DNA of 64,000 nucleotides from Siphonodentalium dalli (Eukaryota > Mollusca > Scaphopoda > Gadilida > Siphonodentaliidae): contig CP136062.1 in assembly GCA_032622095.1 (NCBI GenBank), positions 153,692,875 to 153,756,874 on the forward strand. The letters are read 5' to 3'. The notes under the pieces are model-generated. The model did not search any database, was not told where the DNA came from, and saw only the letters and a program-made list of their open reading frames with translations. Both the position numbers and the translations under genes were made by a program. Every line of letters starts with the position of its first letter. Within the stretch, counting starts at the first letter, position 1. Shown in pieces: positions 12,320-23,588 of this stretch.

Positions 12320-12709
12320 TTAACCCTTTACCCAACAGAACGGCCCTGTGCCAATGCATTCTCTTATATATGCGAGTCGACCATAGGTCGCCTCGCATAT
12401 ATAAGAGAATGCATTGGCTTAACACATTAAAAATTATAAAATTGTTAAAGAATGTAAGAAAAAATGGTAAAAACAGATTTTTTTTAGGCCAATGCATTCT
12501 CTTATATATGCGAGGCGACCTATGGTCGACTCGCATATATAAGAGAATGCATTGGCACAGGGCATAACTATAACCATCACAATGTGGTCAATGAGCCGGT
12601 TCCAATGATATCCATATTTGTATGGTTCTATTGAGACAGACCGAAGATATTTTAGGCTGTTGAAGCTTTATTTGGCCGGTTTTGGCCAGTTTGTTGGGTA
12701 AAGGGTTAA
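12320..12709 (+). mobile_element. Double-palindrome TTAA MITE, copy B
   Basis: TTAA then CCCTTTACCCAACA; right end TGTTGGGTAAAGGG then TTAA. Next to the left end is a 69-bp palindrome (27-bp perfect arms GCCAATGCATTCTC...GCGAG, a 5-bp inner stem CGACC/GGTCG and loop ATA), then a spacer of about 70 bp, then the same palindrome inverted. A unique right arm of about 150 bp contains 'attgagacagaccgaag'. I define plus orientation as the palindromes lying near the left end. Confidence 0.8.
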
Positions 12710-12853
12710 GCCACGTGCTACTCTCTGAATGACTTCGAATTGTAAAGTGTTCCAAATTGATTGTATGTACATTATATCAGAAAATTCAATATTAATTGAT
12801 AGAAGCGTTTCCAGACAGGGGTCTTCCATTCATATTTAATATCCAGGAAACAA

Positions 12854-12985
12854 TCTAAATCTTATTATAGGCAGAGATAGACCATCTTTAAATCTTATTA
12901 TAGGCAGAGACAGACCATCTTTAAATCTTATTATAGGCAGAGATAGACCATCTTTAAATCTTATTATAGGCAGAGATAGACCATC
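12854..12985. repeat. 33-bp minisatellite, 4 units
   Basis: Four units of 33 bp ('tttaaatcttattataggca' then 'gagatagaccatc'), nearly identical. The next TTAA in the array is where the MITE at 12987 begins. Confidence 0.9.
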
Positions 12986-12986
12986 G

Positions 12987-13342
12987 TTAAAGAGGTACTG
13001 TACACTAAATCCGGTCATTTATGGGACCATCTCATTTTATATTCAACAGAATATATGCAACAAATGAATGAATTTGAGCCATGGATTAGTGCAAAATATG
13101 CTCATGTGCACTATTAACGATTCAAACAACATGGTAATTATAATGAAAATGAATTTATGACTCCAGCCATAAAATCATTTTCATTATAATTAGTGTATTG
13201 TTCTACATCATTCATAAGTAAATGGGGGTATTTTGCACTCATCAGTGGCTCAAATTCATTCATTTGTTGCATATATTCTGTTGAGTATATAAAAGGAGAT
13301 GGTCCCATAACTGGCCGGATTTAGTGTACAGTACCCCTTTAA
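12987..13342. mobile_element. TTAA MITE, AGGGGTACTGTACAC family
   Basis: TTAA plus AGAGGTACTGTACACTAAAT; right end ATTTAGTGTACAGTACCCCT plus TTAA. Long inverted arms include 'atgggaccatctc' and 'aattcattcatttgttgcat'. Related copies: 16958-17217 and a decayed one at 31052-31485. Confidence 0.75.
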
Positions 13343-13991
13343 AACTCACAAACATCTATTATTCTATATGAAAAGTTACCATAGAAATTTTTTTTTTTTC
13401 GAAAAATTATGAATGAACAAGTATGGATGATACTTACGCATGTTCTACTCCTACACCTCCCATCTCTTGATTTAAATTTCCCAGCCATCATTTCCATGTT
13501 CAGTCCAGGAAGATATTATCAAAGAAAAATTCCTTGTCGCTAAGATCTGGATCATAGAAAGTTCTGAAACAGGAACAAGATGGCAAGGATTTCATTGGAG
13601 CAAACGCACAGCATTCAGGAGTCAAACTTATTGAACTATACTCTTCTAAAAAGAATGGGAAATATCAATGAAATTTTAGTAGACGCATAATTTTCAATTG
13701 ATTGCCAATATCACATTCATTGTTTAATTGGCTCAGATTGGTTACCAGTATGGATTTCTTGCAATAATAAACAGCATGTGATGTTAGAGTTACAAGTGCA
13801 ACAGCATTATGGGAAGTTTCTGTACCAAACAGCGTACCAAATGCCATTGAATTTCTTATTTTGAACTTAGGACATACTAAAATATTGCCAGACTTTCATC
13901 AGATTGCTTTCAAAAGTTAACAGGGTGGTTAAATTATATTATTGATTTTATGACATAATGAACATTATGAATGAACAATCATGCTCTAGAA
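13343..13991. other. Unassigned sequence
   Basis: No gene or recognised element. Confidence 0.3.
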
Positions 13992-14361
13992 GTTCAAGGT
14001 ACAAAATCCTATCTGATGGTCCCTGCATCATCAGATTTCAACAACATTTCTTCAAAAGACACTTTAGTTATCAGAATTAATTAATTACCAAAAAATAATG
14101 CTAACCACTTTCAACTTTAGTATAAAATTGCCCAAAAAGTTTTAAATATCAACATTTTGTTCAACGCAATTTGGTATCAAGAGTAGGTTGGTCAGCATTC
14201 ATCAAATATTTGAGTGGTGAAAAATAACATACTTCAAAACTTGAACTCTGATAACTCTGGGCTTTGATGGATAGGTTTCTTAACTAAAATCTAATATTTT
14301 TTACACCCGAAGCCGAAGAAATAGTAATTGATGGGTGTTAAATCAGATTATGTATCTTTAA
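13992..14361. mobile_element. TTAA element, AGGTACTCAATCC family, decayed copy
   Basis: Same order of blocks as 15214-15672, 19556-20043 and 57364-57725: 'gatggtccc', 'catcagatttcaacaac', '...gatgggt', 'gaagccgaagaaatagtaat' and 'cagattatgtatctttaa'. The left TTAA has decayed to TTCA. Confidence 0.6.
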
Positions 14362-14409
14362 TAATGATCAATCAGGGTATACAAGTCAACTCAAAGCTTC
14401 GGAGAAAAG

Positions 14410-15217
14410 GAGTTTCCTTCTTAAATAGAATCTCCCACTCAGTTATAAAAGAAGAAATTGGAACGGTCTATTATTCATCTGGAGGGGTGCTCAGGAAAAA
14501 TAAACACAGACAAAGAGCAAGCCGTCGGGGCGTGGCATAATACGCCCGTTTCTGGAGTAGAGTGGGGCAAGGTTTAATTCATTTGTTTGAAACCTTTGTC
14601 TTAAGACGAAATAATAACAAAATAAAACACAATAACTTCAGGTGTGGTATTTTTGACTGAAAAATTCACATACCAAATTTTTTTATCAATCAGAACTGGA
14701 AACCACATTTCAGGTAAAATCTAAGCCGAAAAAGGGGCACTACTGATTCAAAATCATGCGGACGAAACCCATATTCAAACTTTATCTGTACTTTGGGGTG
14801 GTAAACTAAGATACCAAATTTAGTTCAGTTCACTTGATTCAATCTAAAGTTATCATCCGGAAACCGCAAATCAGGTAAAATCTAAGTCGAAAAAGGAACA
14901 TAACTCAGTCAAAATCATGCGGACGAAACCCATATTCGAACTTGATCTGTGTTTTGGTGTGGTAAACTAATATACCAAATTAGGTTCAGTTCACTCGATT
15001 AAATCTAAAGTTATCATCCAGAAACGAAGAGCAGACGGACGGACGGACAACCCATTTACATAATACGACCGTTTTTTCAGACGGGCATATAATAATAAAG
15101 TGCAGAGGGAGTCCTATTCATTAGAGGTAAATGTTCAGTGTTTGTTGAATTTATTATCTGAACATATTCCTAAGGGATAACTACTCATCAATGTGTATTT
15201 AGTATTGAAAGAATTAA
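14410..15217. mobile_element. TTAA element with 'ctcccactcagttataaa' head and dispersed-repeat interior
   Basis: Left part 'agaatctcccactcagttat' and right part 'actactcatcaatgtgtatt' match the ends of the element at about 59996-60276. The interior (about 14560-15090) has two units of about 165 bp ('aaatcatgcggacgaaaccc', 'tatcatccggaaac') and a run of ggac. The right TTAA is shared with the next element. Confidence 0.55.
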
Positions 15218-15672
15218 TGGTACTCAATCCGATCCGATGGTCCCCATATCATCAAATTCCAACAACAACAATGTTTTTTAAAATGCCGCTCCTGTTATCA
15301 GAATCGATTAATTGTCCAAAAATAATGCTAACCACGGACAACTATAGTATAAAATTGCCCAAAACCTGTTATTTATCAACATTTTGTTTAACGAAATAGA
15401 GCCGGTTTGTCAAATATCTGACACAAAAAAGCCACTTGACTTTAGAGTTATCTATCTTCATCCGCAAATTTGGTCAGAGACCATCTTCACGTCGACTTTT
15501 ACTGGACCACTAAAAATTATTGGTGGTGAAAAATAATATATATTTCAAAAATCGATATATGATCACTCTGAACTTTGATGGGTGGGTTCCTCGACTCGAA
15601 TCAAATATTTTGACCCCTGAAGCCAGGGAAAATAGTAATTTGCAAGCGTTAATTTTGATTATGCATCTTTAA
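15214..15672. mobile_element. TTAA element, AGGTACTCAATCC family
   Basis: TTAATGGTACTCAATCCGAT at left, GATTATGCATCTTTAA at right. It contains 'ggttcctcgactcgaatcaa' and 'gaagccagggaaaatagtaa'. No coding capacity. Confidence 0.65.
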
Positions 15673-15802
15673 CAAAGTGGTTAGGATTAAATATTTTGAA
15701 CAAGCATCAATTATAAAGCAAAAATAAGTCCTGAATGTCATCTATGCATAGAGACTGTATAGAGACTGTGCATTTCTATTCAGAAAATATAACACCAAGT
15801 AA

Positions 15803-16300
15803 AGGCCTGAGTTTAGTGTGCCTTTCATTTGCAGAATGAGGTCCCCAGAGGGTGAATTTAGTGACGCTATCCCGCATCAGAATGAGGTCGCCAGAGAGTG
15901 AATTTAGTGACGCTATCCCACATAGCTAAGCATCACTAAATTCTCCCTCTGGGTACCTCTTTCTGCTTAGGCCTAATCTTCTCTGGAAAGTTTCTTTATT
16001 ATTTCTATAGAAACTTCTTCATAGATTATATTTCTTTTTAAGTTTAGTTTCTCTATATCCCCAAATTGGCAGACGATCGACACATTGCAAAATCAAGGTT
16101 CCCAATGGGTGTACATCACATATTCACCATTTGGGAACTTCAATCTGAGTCTATTTCTCCCATAGCAGATGAGGCCATGCAGAATGAGGTCCCCAGAGGG
16201 TGAATTTAGTGATGCTAGCCTTGTAGCCGGGATAGTGTCACTAAATTCACCCTCTGGGGACCTCATTTTGCAAATGACAGGCACACTAAACTCAGACTTG
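15803..16300. mobile_element. hAT-type MITE, GAGGTCCCCAGAGGG family, copy c
   Basis: Termini of the subfamily CCTGAGTTTAGTGTGCCT and its complement. It has four copies of the 'gaggtccccagagggtgaat' block in inverted pairs. The central part, 'ctctatatccccaaattggc', is the same sequence that is split in the copy at 23330-25135. Confidence 0.7.
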
Positions 16301-16425
16301 ACCAACATTGAAAAAAACAGCCTTTTCAGCTTGAGTCAATAGCTACCAAACAAATGTGCAGCCATGAAGTGTAAATTGAAAGAAAAAACATGCAGCAATA
16401 AATAAGTTCAATGAGACCATGTGTG

Positions 16426-16574
16426 CAAGCCTTGAAATAGTGTGTCTGTCATTTGCAGAATGAGGTCCCCAGAGGGTGAATTTGGTGATGCTAGCCCACT
16501 ATGCGGGGTAGCATCACTAAATTCACCCTCTGGGGACCTCATTCTGCAAATGACAGACACTATTTCAAGGCTTG
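16426..16574. mobile_element. hAT-type MITE, GAGGTCCCCAGAGGG family, short palindromic copy d
   Basis: 149 bp; the two halves are near-complete inverted copies (CAAGCCTTGAAATAGTGTGT ... complement) around a small centre. It would fold into one hairpin. Confidence 0.75.
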
Positions 16575-16957
16575 AGTGCGTGTTCAGCGAATCATAATAA
16601 TTAATACTGAAGGAAAGCATTTAGCTGCTTGGCGAGATTCGCCTCTTCAATGGTGATAAGAATTGGTTTATTTGCAAGCACTCAGTAATGGGTAATCAAT
16701 TATTTTGAGAGCAATGCACCAATTGGTTCCTATTGGTGGGAGATTCTTCGCACAATTACAGCTTGACGACTGGAAAATATGAAACTGTTTACTTTATAGC
16801 GAATCAATATAGTAATTATAGTCAGTGATATGATTTCAGTCAGAGGTGCAAATAATAAAGAGGAATAACTCTATTATGTAAAACAAAGCTTGAAGTTCAT
16901 GACCTGCAACGGTGCAGGGAGGGAAGAGGTTTATCTAACTTTTAATGTCCAACTGCC

Positions 16958-17217
16958 TTAAAGGGGGACTGTACACTAAATCCAGCCATTTATGGGACCA
17001 TCTCCTTTTATAGTCAACATAATATATGCAACAAATGAAAGAGTTGAGACATAAAATAATTTTCGTTATAATTACCATGTTGTTTGTGAATGTTCATAGA
17101 GCACATATTATGCACTAATCCGTGGCTCAAATTCATTCATTTTTTGCATATATTCTGTTAAGTATAAAAGGAGATGGTCCAATAAATAGCCGGATTTAGT
17201 GTACAGCCACCCTTTAA
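16958..17217. mobile_element. TTAA MITE, AGGGGTACTGTACAC family
   Basis: TTAA plus AGGGGGACTGTACACTAAAT at left; ATTTAGTGTACAGCCACCCT plus TTAA at right. 260 bp. Absent from copy 2 of the surrounding duplication. Confidence 0.75.
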
Positions 17218-17397
17218 GCCAAATTTTAGTTAGGAATTTGATTTCGAGTTTTCCAATGGGTACCTCTAGGTTTTCAACTGTTTAATAATTCCAAACAAAT
17301 ACCCCCCAATAGGAAAATTTCCAACTAAGGGTGGTTTCAGTGTAAAATTTGAATGAAAGTATGAAAATATTTCACTCTGTTTATACTATATTTTCGT

Positions 17398-17797
17398 TTA
17401 ACCCTTTACCCAACAGAAGGGCCCTGTGCCAATGCATTCTCTTATATATGCGAGTCGACCATAGGTCGCCTCGCATATATAAGAGAATGCATTGGCTTAA
17501 CACATTAAAAATTATAAAATTGTTGAAGAATGTAAGAAAAAATGGTAAAAAGTGTTAAAAAAAGATTTTTTTTAGGCCAATGCATTCTCTTATATATGCG
17601 AGGCGACCTATGGTCGACTCGCATATATAAGAGAATGCATTGGCACAGGGCATAACTGTAACTATCACAATGTGGTCTAGGAGCCGGTTCCAATGATATC
17701 CATATCTGTATGGTTCTATTGAGACAGACCGAAGATATTTTAGGCTGTTGAAGCTTTATTTGGCCGGTTATGGCCGGTTTGTTGGGTAAAGGGTTAA
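17398..17797 (+). mobile_element. Double-palindrome TTAA MITE, copy C
   Basis: Same structure as copy B. Left TTAACCCTTTACCC, right GGGTAAAGGGTTAA; palindromes at about 17427-17495 and 17576-17644. The matching site in the second copy of the duplication (about 18400-18430) is empty. Confidence 0.8.
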
Positions 17798-17888
17798 ATA
17801 TCAGTACAATCTCAACCTACTTCAGTGTTCCCGCAACAATTTTCAATGTTTTCTGAAGGTATCTTCTCTAATATTCAATGTCATTTCT

Positions 17889-18440
17889 TAATCAATTATT
17901 TTGAGAGATGCACTGAGTGGTTCCTATTAGCGGGAGATTCTTTGGGCAATTACAGCTTGACGACTGGAAAATATTAAACTATTTACTTTATAGCGAATCA
18001 ATATAGTAATTATTGTCAGTGATATGATTTCTGTCGGAGATGGCAGTAATAAAGAGGAGTAACTCAACTAATGTCATACTAAGCAATGATGCAGGGAGGG
18101 AGGCCCAGGGTTTATCACAATGATGCAGGGAGGGAGGCCCAGGGTTTATCACAATGATGCAGGGAGGGAGGCCCAGGGTTTATCACATTTCAAATGTCCA
18201 ACAACACTGCTTGAACCTGAACAAATTCCTAACTCTGATTTCATTTGCTTTCTGTTGGAATTAGAATTTTCCAACCGGTACCTCTAGATTTTCAACTGTT
18301 TAATAATTCCAAAAGAACACCCCCAATTGGAAAGTTTCCAACTAAGGCTGATTTCAATGTAAAATTTGAATGAAATATTTTACTCTTTGTTTAGACTATA
18401 TTTTCGTTTGAAATTTTAAATATCAGTACAAATGGTAGCT
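17889..18440. repeat. Duplicated segment, copy 2 (empty sites)
   Basis: Second copy of the segment at 16680-17830, lacking both MITEs. It contains the 34-bp tandem array at 18085-18186. Confidence 0.75.
18085..18186. repeat. 34-bp tandem repeat, 3 perfect units
   Basis: Unit 'aatgatgcagggagggaggc' continuing 'ccagggtttatcac'; three identical copies. The other copy of the duplication has only one diverged unit, so the array expanded after duplication. Confidence 0.95.
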
Positions 18441-18559
18441 CTAGCCTTTCCATTGTTTTTTTTTTAAATACTGGATAAACATCAATGTAAAGAAAAAATT
18501 AAATAAGCATCACAAATATGTGACTTTAGGCTTAATAATATCAATTTAGATAATTCTTC

Positions 18560-19059
18560 TTAAAGGTACGGTTGGCCTTCGTGGTGGGTATCCTGTGAAA
18601 ATATTTCCACCCGTCAAATACCGCCACAAACAGAAAGAACAACAAAATGTAGACAGACTTTGTCCGTATACAAATAAGAAATATCGCATAAACAGTATGT
18701 TATTGTCATATCTTTGACCATTGTTATGTAAACAAAAGCATAAAAAGTTACTTTTCTGGTGTTTGTTTATATTATTATGGTAAACATAAAGAGCGTTCTT
18801 TGTTGGTGAATTCCTGATATGGAACGAATAAAGAGCGTTTATGCCATTTGTGTGTGATTAGCCAGTAGCATTGTGCTGTCTTCTGTAACACAAGCAGGCT
18901 CTTGCTTAGGTAAAATATAGTAAATCTTTATGATAACATGCTGTCTACGCGATGGTCATGTATATATGAACGAAACTGTATGTGTTTTAATGTTTTCTGT
19001 TTACGGTGATTGGAGCAAATATGAATATTTTCGACAACTAAGGCCTCACGTGCCTTTAA
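18560..19059. mobile_element. TTAA MITE, AGGTACG-GGCCTT termini
   Basis: TTAAAGGTACGGTTGGCCTT at left; AAGGCCTCACGTGCCTTTAA at right. About 500 bp, non-coding, TTAA on both sides. Confidence 0.55.
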
Positions 19060-19389
19060 GAAAACTAACTTTATGCCCAAATTATCAGTCATGAAGCCAT
19101 CTCTGAGGTAAAATATGTGCTAAGTGGAATGTTTGTTATATTTATAAAAAAAATAAAAAATTCTACAGATAATTTTTTAGTCAAATCTACCACCAGTAAG
19201 TCTTCAATTATTATGAACTATTTATTAACATAAAATGAAATATTTTGATGATCATTTCTTAAATAACTTTTGCAGTAAATTATCCTGTGTTGCCAGTTTT
19301 CAAGGCATGCCACTGCTTCCTGTTCAATAATTTGAGCATCTATTGTCCTTAAAAATTGTAAATTCCAACTTAAAAACCCCTATTGAAAT
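19060..19389. other. Unassigned AT-rich sequence
   Basis: Nothing recognised. Confidence 0.3.
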
Positions 19390-20110
19390 AAGAGTATTGC
19401 TAGGGCGTGGCAGAATACACTCACGGTAATTTCAACAAAGGGTCATAACTTGAGTGAAAATTGTCAAGCGGAACCCAAATTGGAAATTGACCTGTATATT
19501 GGGCTAGTAAACGCACACACCAATTTTTATTCCATTCAATTCATTCTTAGTAAAGTTAAAGGTACTCAATCCGTAAAGAGGGTCCCCATCTCAACAGATT
19601 CCAACAACAACAATCCGATCAGAGGGTCCTATATTACTATTTCTTTGGCTTTGGGGGTAAAAAATATTTGATTCGAGTCGAGGAACCCATCAAACAAAGC
19701 TCAGAGTTATTAGATATTGATTTTTGAAATTTGTTAATTTCTCGAGATGAGTACTAATAATTGCCGTCAATTTTGAAACCTGCTCGAGATGATTACACCA
19801 AAACTCTATTCAAACAGACAAGGATGGATAACTCTAAAATCAAGTGGTAATAATCACGCAATTTTGACTACGTACTGGGCCAGAAAGAATTCCCGATAAT
19901 GAAAAATAATAGATTTCTAAAATCGATATCTAACAAATCTGAGCTTTGATGGGTGACTTCCTCGACTCGAATCAAATATTTTTGACCCCCGAAGCCATTG
20001 AAATAGTAATTGAGATGAGTTTTATCGGATTGAGTACCTTTAACATCCGGAAAAGAAATGAACGGATGGACAGATGGACCAATAACATGATTTTTTTTTA
20101 AATAGGCATA
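19390..20110. repeat. Dispersed mollusc-like repeat split by a TTAA element
   Basis: Left part 'gggtcataacttgagtgaaa' to 19559 and right part 'catccggaaaag...gaacggatggacagatgg' from 20040 match the units in 14560-15100 ('cataactcagtcaaaatcat', 'taaagttatcatccggaaac'). Confidence 0.55.
19556..20043. mobile_element. TTAA element, AGGTACTCAATCC family, with clean ends
   Basis: TTAA plus AGGTACTCAATCCG at left; CGGATTGAGTACCT plus TTAA at right. It interrupts a dispersed repeat whose intact form reads 'taaagttatcatccgg' (14866, 15006), which supports insertion at a TTA(A) site with TTAA duplication. Confidence 0.7.
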
Positions 20111-20340
20111 TAAAAATTGTCCCACTGAGGATGATTTCATCAAAGCACCAAGTGATTCTTTGCGTAATTACAGCTTGACAACTGAAAAATATTAAACTGT
20201 TTACTTTATAGCTATTAGCGAATCAATATAGTAATTATAGTCAGTTATATCATTTCTGCTGGCGATGGCAGTATTAAAGAGGAATAACTCTATTATGAAA
20301 GAACAAGTAGAATTGATCACCATTAATAGAATATATTACC

Positions 20341-20556
20341 TGCAGTAATGCCCTAAGTAATCGACCCCTTAACCACAGCAGAATTATGGGTAACTTTTCA
20401 GGATTTAGTCGGAAATATGGCTTGTTGCCATTCATCTGAAAGCTCTCGGGGAGAGCTTTCTGATGAATGGCAACAAGCCATATTTCCGACTAAATCCTGA
20501 AAAGTTACCCATAATTCTGCTGTGGTTAAGGGTCGATTACTTAGGGCATTACTGTA
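20341..20556. mobile_element. CAGTAATGCC foldback MITE
   Basis: Nearly perfect palindrome: arms of about 105 bp ('cagtaatgccctaagtaatc' ... 'ggcttgttgccattcatc') and a centre of a few bases (ctctcggggagag). Likely TA target. Four similar full copies lie in the window. Confidence 0.8.
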
Positions 20557-20673
20557 CCTGTTAATGAAACGTCTCCCAATAAATCTGGCAAGCTGGTTTT
20601 TCTTAAGGTTTTACTGGAATAAATGTTATGTTAAAGGCCCAGTTAATGTTCGACACATTAGGATGTAGGACAA

Positions 20674-20810
20674 TTAACCCCTTTTCTATACTGAATACTC
20701 ATTGATGAGTAGTTATCCCTTAGGAAATGTTCAGATAATAAGTTAACCCTTTCCATACTAACACATCATTGATGAGTAGTTATCCCTTAGGAAATGTTCA
20801 GATAATAAGT
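20674..20810. repeat. Two tandem 69-bp blocks, each starting TTAACCCT
   Basis: Blocks 20674-20742 and 20743-20810 both read TTAACCC...ATACT, then 'attgatgagtagttatccct', then 'aggaaatgttcagataataa'. They match one end of the elements at 14410-15217 and 59996-60276, so they look like a duplicated solo end. Confidence 0.65.
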
Positions 20811-20850
20811 TCAACAAATGATCTTTTCATCTGACTGTCATCTGCTAATT

Positions 20851-21246
20851 TAAGTCGGGATTTTTTTTACCCTGTGCCAATGCATTCTCTTATATATGGG
20901 AGTCGACCATAGGTCGCCTCGCATATATAAGAGAATGCATTGGCCTAACAATATTTTTACAATTTTAATAATTTTTTCTTGTATTCTTTAACAATTTTAT
21001 AATTTTACCCATACAGAGCCCCAGACAAACATGAGCAGACGACACTCTTCTATATATGTGTGGGGCTCCCTGCAGGGTAATGGATGTTTTTTATTTTATG
21101 TCCTAAAAAATGTAAGAAACATTTATTTTAAAAAAATTCTAAAAAATTGTTAGGCCAATGCATTCTCTTATATATGCGAGGCGACCTATGGTCGACTCGC
21201 ATATATAAGAGAATGCATTGGCACAGGGTAAAAAAATCCCGACTTA
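20851..21246. mobile_element. MITE copy D: palindrome cassettes inside TAAGTCGGGA termini
   Basis: Termini TAAGTCGGGATTTTTTTTAC and its complement ending TCCCGACTTA. Both palindromes of the double-palindrome family are present, with boundaries ACCCTGTGCC and GGCACAGGGT. The centre holds an unrelated block, about 21010-21095 ('gagccccagacaaacatg' ... 'gtggggctccctgcag'). Confidence 0.7.
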
Positions 21247-21849
21247 CGACTGGATTTGATATGGCGGGTCACATATGGTTCTGAAAATACATGTTTTGTT
21301 TCTTATATTTTTTGGTAAATTTGAAATTGTTCGTTGGTGCTAGTTCAATTTTTATAATCAGCAGTCACGTAAAAATTACATCTGTAGACCATGGGAAGAA
21401 AATCTAGAGCAGTTGTTACTCTGAAATGTTTATGGTAGTAAATAATTTAAATGATTCAACGGATGTGAAAGTGCGTCTTTCTGTTTCGGATTCCAGAAAT
21501 GAATACAAATGGCACAGTAATTGCTCGGGGTGCGATTTTTGTGTTTTATTTTTTTTACTTTAATGGGTATTTATTTACTTCAATAAATAATGCTTGAAGA
21601 AAGGTAGTTGAGGTATTTATCAACCTATTTCAACACCGGGAACAAATTAAAAAGCAAATATTATTAGGTATAATTTGGAGTGCATACCGTCATGTGGCTT
21701 TAATACATAATATTTTCATGTCACTTCTGGTTGTAATTGAATATACTGTTTATTGAATTAACACAGCATTGGAATGATATAACATACAATAATAAAACAA
21801 AGTGCATGACTAACACGATATGAACATAACTTGCACAAAGAAACATTTA
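21247..21849. other. Unassigned sequence beside the hAT relic
   Basis: No gene found. It may include the decayed 3' part of the hAT element, but no terminal repeat could be placed. Confidence 0.3.
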
Positions 21850-22790
21850 CTTGTTTGATGCTGGAAACGATAGCATATTCACATTCTAAGGTTTCAAGCA
21901 AGATTGTTTCATGGCTACAATTTGTCTTGACTTACTGAACAACCATTCGCTGGTTACACTGGTCACGCATATATAAAATTATTTCATGGCACTCTTCGCT
22001 AGCATTGGATAATTGGACCACCAGTCTAATGGATTTCTCTCGAGGTCGAGGTAGGACGCACTACCATAACATGTAATTTCGTCATCAAGAGTTGACACTG
22101 CACTCTCATTGTTCAAGACAAACATACTGTCCCAAAGTTATTTTGCGATTGGTCTCAGGATCCTCACAATCGTCTTTATTCACTACATTTTCTTGTTTGG
22201 CCTTGATGCAGTGTCGGATACAGGTCCTTTCATCAGCGATGTTTTCTCTAAACGCTTTCGAAGTGTTCTTTGGACAGATATTGACACTAAAATCAAGGGT
22301 CCAGGTATGTCGCCACACTAAGCATTTCGTCAAGGCATAATTTTCAGCAGATAGAATATCTGTAAATTCACTGACTGGTTTCAGACTGCTGACATCGTTC
22401 GACTATCCTGCCACGTTAGGATAAGATGTAATGTCTTTTTGAGCGAATTAGATCCACTATTGTTTTGACCATGTCATATTTCGCACCCCATCTCCGACAT
22501 CTCGTTGACAGTCAGCAACAAGGGATTGTTGTTTAATTTCCATTTCGCGCAGTTCAAATAGCTCTTAAATTGCGCCAACGAATCAAACTTGTAGAGAAAG
22601 CAGAAACTATCGCACGGCAAATACAAAGCAATCTGCTTACATGCTTAGCTTTCATCGAGTTGTTGACAGCCATATTGTGCCCGAAGCAAGAAAGGTTTTT
22701 CCAAACGCGAATGTTAACAGCTTTTATAATGCTTGACTATTGTCTGTTGTTATCACGATCAGGATTAAGATTAAGACTCCACAAACTTAA
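21850..22790 (-). pseudogene. hAT (ZBED-type) transposase relic
   Basis: Conceptual translation on the minus strand, crossing frames, gives successive hAT landmarks: W-N-LSCFGH near 22701, IVSAFSTS, LVADCQR (the usual DC-TRW region) near 22530, LKPVSEFTDILSAENYA near 22350, then LDDEITCY, NPLDWWSNYPMLAKSAMK near 22020 (the C-terminal dimerisation motif), TSVTSEWLFS near 21950 and SCLKP-NVNM at the end. Frameshifts and in-frame stops separate these blocks, including one inside LKP*NVNM at 21888-21886, so it is dead. It is cut at its upstream end at about 22787, where a TTAA MITE begins. Known role of the family: cut-and-paste transposition with 8-bp target duplications, matching the many hAT-type MITEs here, although I cannot link this relic to any of them. 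Confidence 0.75.
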
Positions 22791-23244
22791 CCCTTTACCC
22801 AAAAGAACGGCCCTGTGCCAATGCATTCTCTTATATATGCGAGTCGACCATAGGTCGCCTCGCATATATAAGAGAATGCATTGGCTTAACACATATTAAA
22901 AATGATAAAATTGTCAAAGAATGTAGAAAAATATTATAAAAATTGTTAAAAAATGTAAGAAAAAATTATAAAATTGTTAAAGAATGTAAGAAAAAATGGT
23001 AAAAAGTGTTAAAAATTGTTAGGCCAATGCATTCTCTTATATATGCGAGGCGACCTATGATCGACTCGCATATATAAGAGAATGCATTGGCACAGGGCAT
23101 AACTGTAACCATCACAATGTGGTCAATGAACCGGTTCCAATGATATCCATATCTGTATGGTGTTATTGAGACAGACGGAAGATATTTTAGGCTGTTGAAG
23201 CTTTATTTGGGCGTTTTTGGCCGTTTTGTTGAGTAAAGGGTTAA
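22787..23244 (+). mobile_element. Double-palindrome TTAA MITE, copy E
   Basis: TTAACCCTTTACCCAAAAGA at left, GAGTAAAGGGTTAA at right. The spacer between palindromes is longer (about 140 bp) because an A-rich block is repeated. It truncates or interrupts the hAT transposase relic. Confidence 0.8.
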
Positions 23245-23588
23245 ACAATCAGTACTTCCCGGCGTGATACTAGTATTCTCGCAGTGTGATTATTGGGGAA
23301 GTAAAATGTCTCCAGAACAGAACTTTGTACAAGTCTGAGTTCAGTGTGTCTGTCATTTGCAGAATGAGGTCCCCAGAGAGGGAATTTAGTGACGCTATAC
23401 TGAATAGCGGGCTAGCCTCACAAAATGCACACTCTAGGGACCTCATTCTGCATGGCCTCATCTGCTATGGGATAAATAGACTCAAGATTGCAGTTCCCAA
23501 ATGGTGAATACTGAGATGTACACCCATTGGGAACCTCTATTATGCAATGTGTCCTCTGCCAATTTGGGGATATAGAGAAACTAAACTA

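Larger units (their letters stand above)
16680..17830. repeat. Duplicated segment, copy 1 (with two MITE insertions)
   Basis: Shares with 17889-18440 the ordered blocks 'acagcttgacgactggaaaa', 'cgaatcaatatagtaatta', 'ggtacctctag-ttttcaact', 'tttaataattccaaa', 'tatattttcgttt' and 'aaatatcagtacaa'. Copy 1 is longer because it holds the TTAA MITEs at 16958-17217 and 17398-17797. A third partial copy is at about 20137-20300. Confidence 0.75.
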
